A DNA stretch of 7,376 nt, taken from NCBI GenBank assembly GCA_019348475.1, contig JAHWJJ010000224.1, positions 1 through 7,376 on the forward strand, given 5' to 3'. The translations under genes and the position numbers were made by a program. This document shows positions 6,803 through 7,376 of the stretch, one piece after another. The notes below the pieces were generated by a model. The model made no database searches. It was given only the letters and a program-made list of their open reading frames with translations, and was not told the origin of the DNA. Position 1 is the first letter of the stretch; every line of letters begins with the position of its first letter. The stretch is from Gemmatimonadota bacterium (lineage in GTDB: Bacteria > Gemmatimonadota > Gemmatimonadetes > Longimicrobiales > Longimicrobiaceae).

Positions 6803-7376
6803 ATGGCAGCCATTGCCCCTGAGCGGGCCACCGTGCCCGCGGGCACGCCCAACGTGGGCCGCGTGGTCCAGGTCATCGGACCGGTCATCGACGCCGAGTT
6901 CGAGGGCCAGCTTCCGGAGATCTACAACGCGCTCGTCATCCGCCAGCCCGCCGCCGACGGCCGGCCCGAGCTGGCGGTGACGCTCGAGGTGCAGCAGCAT
7001 ATCGGCCGCAACCAGGTGCGCGCCGTCTCCATGGAGCCCACCGACGGCGTGGTGCGCGGAATGGAGATCGTCGACACCGGGTCGTTCATCACCGTGCCCG
7101 TGGGCGCGGCCGCGCTGGGCCGCATCCTGAACGTGCTGGGCGAGCCCGTGGACGAGCGCGGCGACATCCCCGCGGCCTCGGAGCGCTGGCCCATCCACCG
7201 CAATGCCCCGGCGTTCGTGGACCTGGAGAGCACCACCGAGGTGCTGGAGACGGGGATCAAGGTGGTGGACCTGCTCACCCCGTACGTGAAGGGCGGCAAG
7301 ATCGGCCTGTTCGGCGGCGCGGGCGTGGGCAAGACGGTGGTCATCCAGGAGCTCATCCACAACATCGCCATGGGGC
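6803..7376 (+). CDS. atpD: F1Fo-ATP synthase subunit beta, partial (5' 191 codons)
   Basis: Beta carries the catalytic sites for ATP synthesis and hydrolysis. The visible 191 residues include the N-terminal beta-barrel ([15 protein letters not shown], 19-33) and [16 protein letters not shown] (105-120). The start of the nucleotide-binding domain is also present, with Walker A GGAGVGKT (171-178) and [11 protein letters not shown] (179-189). The catalytic glutamate loop, Walker B and the DELSEED region lie beyond the right edge. A strong ribosome binding site, AAGGAG (6789-6794), is 8 nt upstream of the ATG, the best in the operon. The atpG-atpD spacer is only 33 nt and has none of the heptamer repeats seen before atpE, atpA and atpG. 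Confidence 0.97.
   Translation, partial: MAAIAPERATVPAGTPNVGRVVQVIGPVIDAEFEGQLPEIYNALVIRQPAADGRPELAVTLEVQQHIGRNQVRAVSMEPTDGVVRGMEIVDTGSFITVPVGAAALGRILNVLGEPVDERGDIPAASERWPIHRNAPAFVDLESTTEVLETGIKVVDLLTPYVKGGKIGLFGGAGVGKTVVIQELIHNIAMG

Overview
The window carries most of an F1Fo-ATP synthase operon on the plus strand. The order is atpZ-like, atpI-like, atpB (a), atpE (c), atpF (b), atpH (delta), atpA (alpha), atpG (gamma) and the 5' third of atpD (beta), which runs off the right edge. A divergent gene on the minus strand at the left edge, itself cut by the window, encodes a proline-rich lipoprotein with a BsuPI-type domain. The DNA is very GC-rich with strong G/C third positions. AtpB and AtpF both begin with export-signal-like leaders, and the spacers hold short heptanucleotide tandem repeats. 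Together these suggest a Gemmatimonadota-type bacterium, possibly a Longimicrobium relative; this is an inference from style, not from a search.

Positions 340-580 are the control region. For the lipoprotein there is a sigma70-like promoter on the minus strand (415-442). For the atp operon there is a promoter TTGCGA-17 bp-TATATT (506-534). Two 18-bp palindromes of the Rex type (TTGTGAA-N4-TTCACAA) lie at 472-489 and 506-523, and the second covers the -35 element and part of the spacer. The simplest reading is redox (NADH/NAD+) control of the ATP synthase operon by Rex. A Crp/Fnr-family regulator with a TGTGA-N6-TCACA site is the main alternative.

Positions 581-2207 hold three membrane genes joined by overlaps: the atpZ-like gene (TGA) overlaps atpI (GTG), and atpI (TGA) overlaps atpB (ATG). 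The atpZ-like reading frame has clear family character but no ordinary start codon, because the only in-frame ATG is followed at once by TAA. From 2208 to 5902 the genes are separated by unusual spacers. Three spacers (atpB-atpE, atpH-atpA, atpA-atpG) contain heptamer arrays related to GTGCCCA/TGGGCAC, one of them with an additional GGGAACA array. The atpE-atpF spacer has a perfect 12-bp GC stem, and the atpA-atpG spacer folds into a long hairpin followed by six T. These structures could adjust the unequal subunit dosage (a1 b2 c8-15 alpha3 beta3 gamma delta) through mRNA processing or partial termination.

In the complex, a, b and c form the membrane rotor/stator part, delta and b form the peripheral stalk, gamma is the central shaft and alpha3beta3 is the catalytic head. 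The c subunit lacks the residues of the Na+ site, so the enzyme is predicted to be H+-driven. The epsilon gene (atpC) is not in the window and would be expected downstream.
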